DNA from: an uncultured Prevotella sp.
GTDB lineage: Bacteria; Bacteroidota; Bacteroidia; Bacteroidales; Bacteroidaceae
DNA: 5,263 nucleotides
Assembly: GCA_934120735.1 (NCBI GenBank)
Contig: CAKOVA010000099.1
Span: 1 to 5,263 of the forward strand
Direction of reading: 5' to 3'
Under the pieces are notes generated by a model. It had not been told where the DNA came from. It did not search any database and saw only the letters and a program-made list of their open reading frames with translations. The translations under genes were made by a program, and so were the position numbers. Below are positions 5,017-5,263 of the stretch, in pieces. How positions within the stretch are numbered: the stretch's first letter is position 1; each line of letters starts with the position of its first letter.

Positions 5017-5263
5017 ATGAACCTAAAAAGAACAACTCTCCTATGCTGGGCTTTGTTGCTGTTATTCACACAAGCCTTACCACAGACAGCACACCACAAG
5101 AAAGAACGCAACGTTGATATCTACGGTCGTGTGGTCGATTCTTTCACCCATCTCTGCGTGCTTGATGCCAAGATAACCATCATGAATTCCGACAGCGTGA
5201 TGGTGGACACCTGCCGAACTGTCACATGGAATAAAGAAGCCATACACCCCGATGCCTACTTCT
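5017..5263 (+). CDS. secreted protein with carboxypeptidase-regulatory-like N-terminus, 3' end cut by the window
   Basis: The frame is open from ATG 5017 to the last base, giving 82 complete codons. Residues 1-22 form a signal peptide: NLKR, a hydrophobic core around LLCWALLLLF, and a possible cut after TQA at residue 20. The segment VDIYGRVVDSFTHLCVLDAKITIMN (33-57, key residues G38, R39, V40, D41, D50 and A51) looks like the first strands of a carboxypeptidase-D regulatory-like beta-sandwich. In Bacteroidota that domain often precedes TonB-dependent receptors or other large outer-membrane barrels. What follows is not visible, so the full protein class is open. It begins 34 nt after the Crp-like gene with no terminator between, so read-through from apbE is plausible. 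Confidence 0.75.
   Translation, partial: MNLKRTTLLCWALLLLFTQALPQTAHHKKERNVDIYGRVVDSFTHLCVLDAKITIMNSDSVMVDTCRTVTWNKEAIHPDAYF

Overview
The window reads as chromosomal DNA from a Bacteroidota bacterium, most likely Bacteroidales and probably close to Prevotella. The basis is threefold. Two protein families here (DUF6452-like and DUF6048-like) are ones I know only from that group. Two -7 boxes fit the Bacteroidota pattern TAnnTTTG rather than TATAAT. The start codons lack Shine-Dalgarno sequences and are preceded by A-rich stretches. The assignment rests on recognition, not on a search. Every gene I support lies on the + strand, and I see no transposase, integrase, phage gene, CRISPR array, toxin/antitoxin pair or rRNA.

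Region 1 (1-295) begins exactly at the first base of a tRNA-Thr(UGU) gene and continues into a very strong intrinsic terminator. Two more stem-loops and a small palindrome follow, then a Bacteroidota-type promoter. Region 2 (296-3098) holds four genes: a four-helix membrane protein of the DUF4199 type, a GtrB/DPM1-like family 2 glycosyltransferase with two C-terminal membrane helices, a small lipoprotein (DUF6452-like) and a secreted beta-barrel-like protein (DUF6048-like). The last three overlap one another (13 nt, then 53 nt) and should be one transcript. The first is separated from them by about 196 bp that carries its own promoter. Together they look like a cell-envelope block whose function is unknown apart from the sugar-transfer step.

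Region 3 (3211-4982) is a two-gene unit. It comprises a membrane-anchored FAD:protein FMN transferase (ApbE), which attaches FMN to extracytoplasmic flavoproteins such as NQR/RNF subunits, and a Crp/Fnr-type regulator joined to it by an ATGA start/stop overlap. The regulator's effector pocket does not keep the cAMP-contacting residues. Region 4 (5017 to the end) is the start of a secreted protein with an N-terminal carboxypeptidase-regulatory-like fold, cut off by the window edge.

I found no clear candidate for a new defence or mobile system. The points most worth a second look are the run of three stem-loops after the tRNA, the two -7 boxes only 8-9 nt upstream of start codons (which suggests almost leaderless mRNAs), the coding overlap between the lipoprotein and the barrel gene, and the ApbE/Crp coupling.
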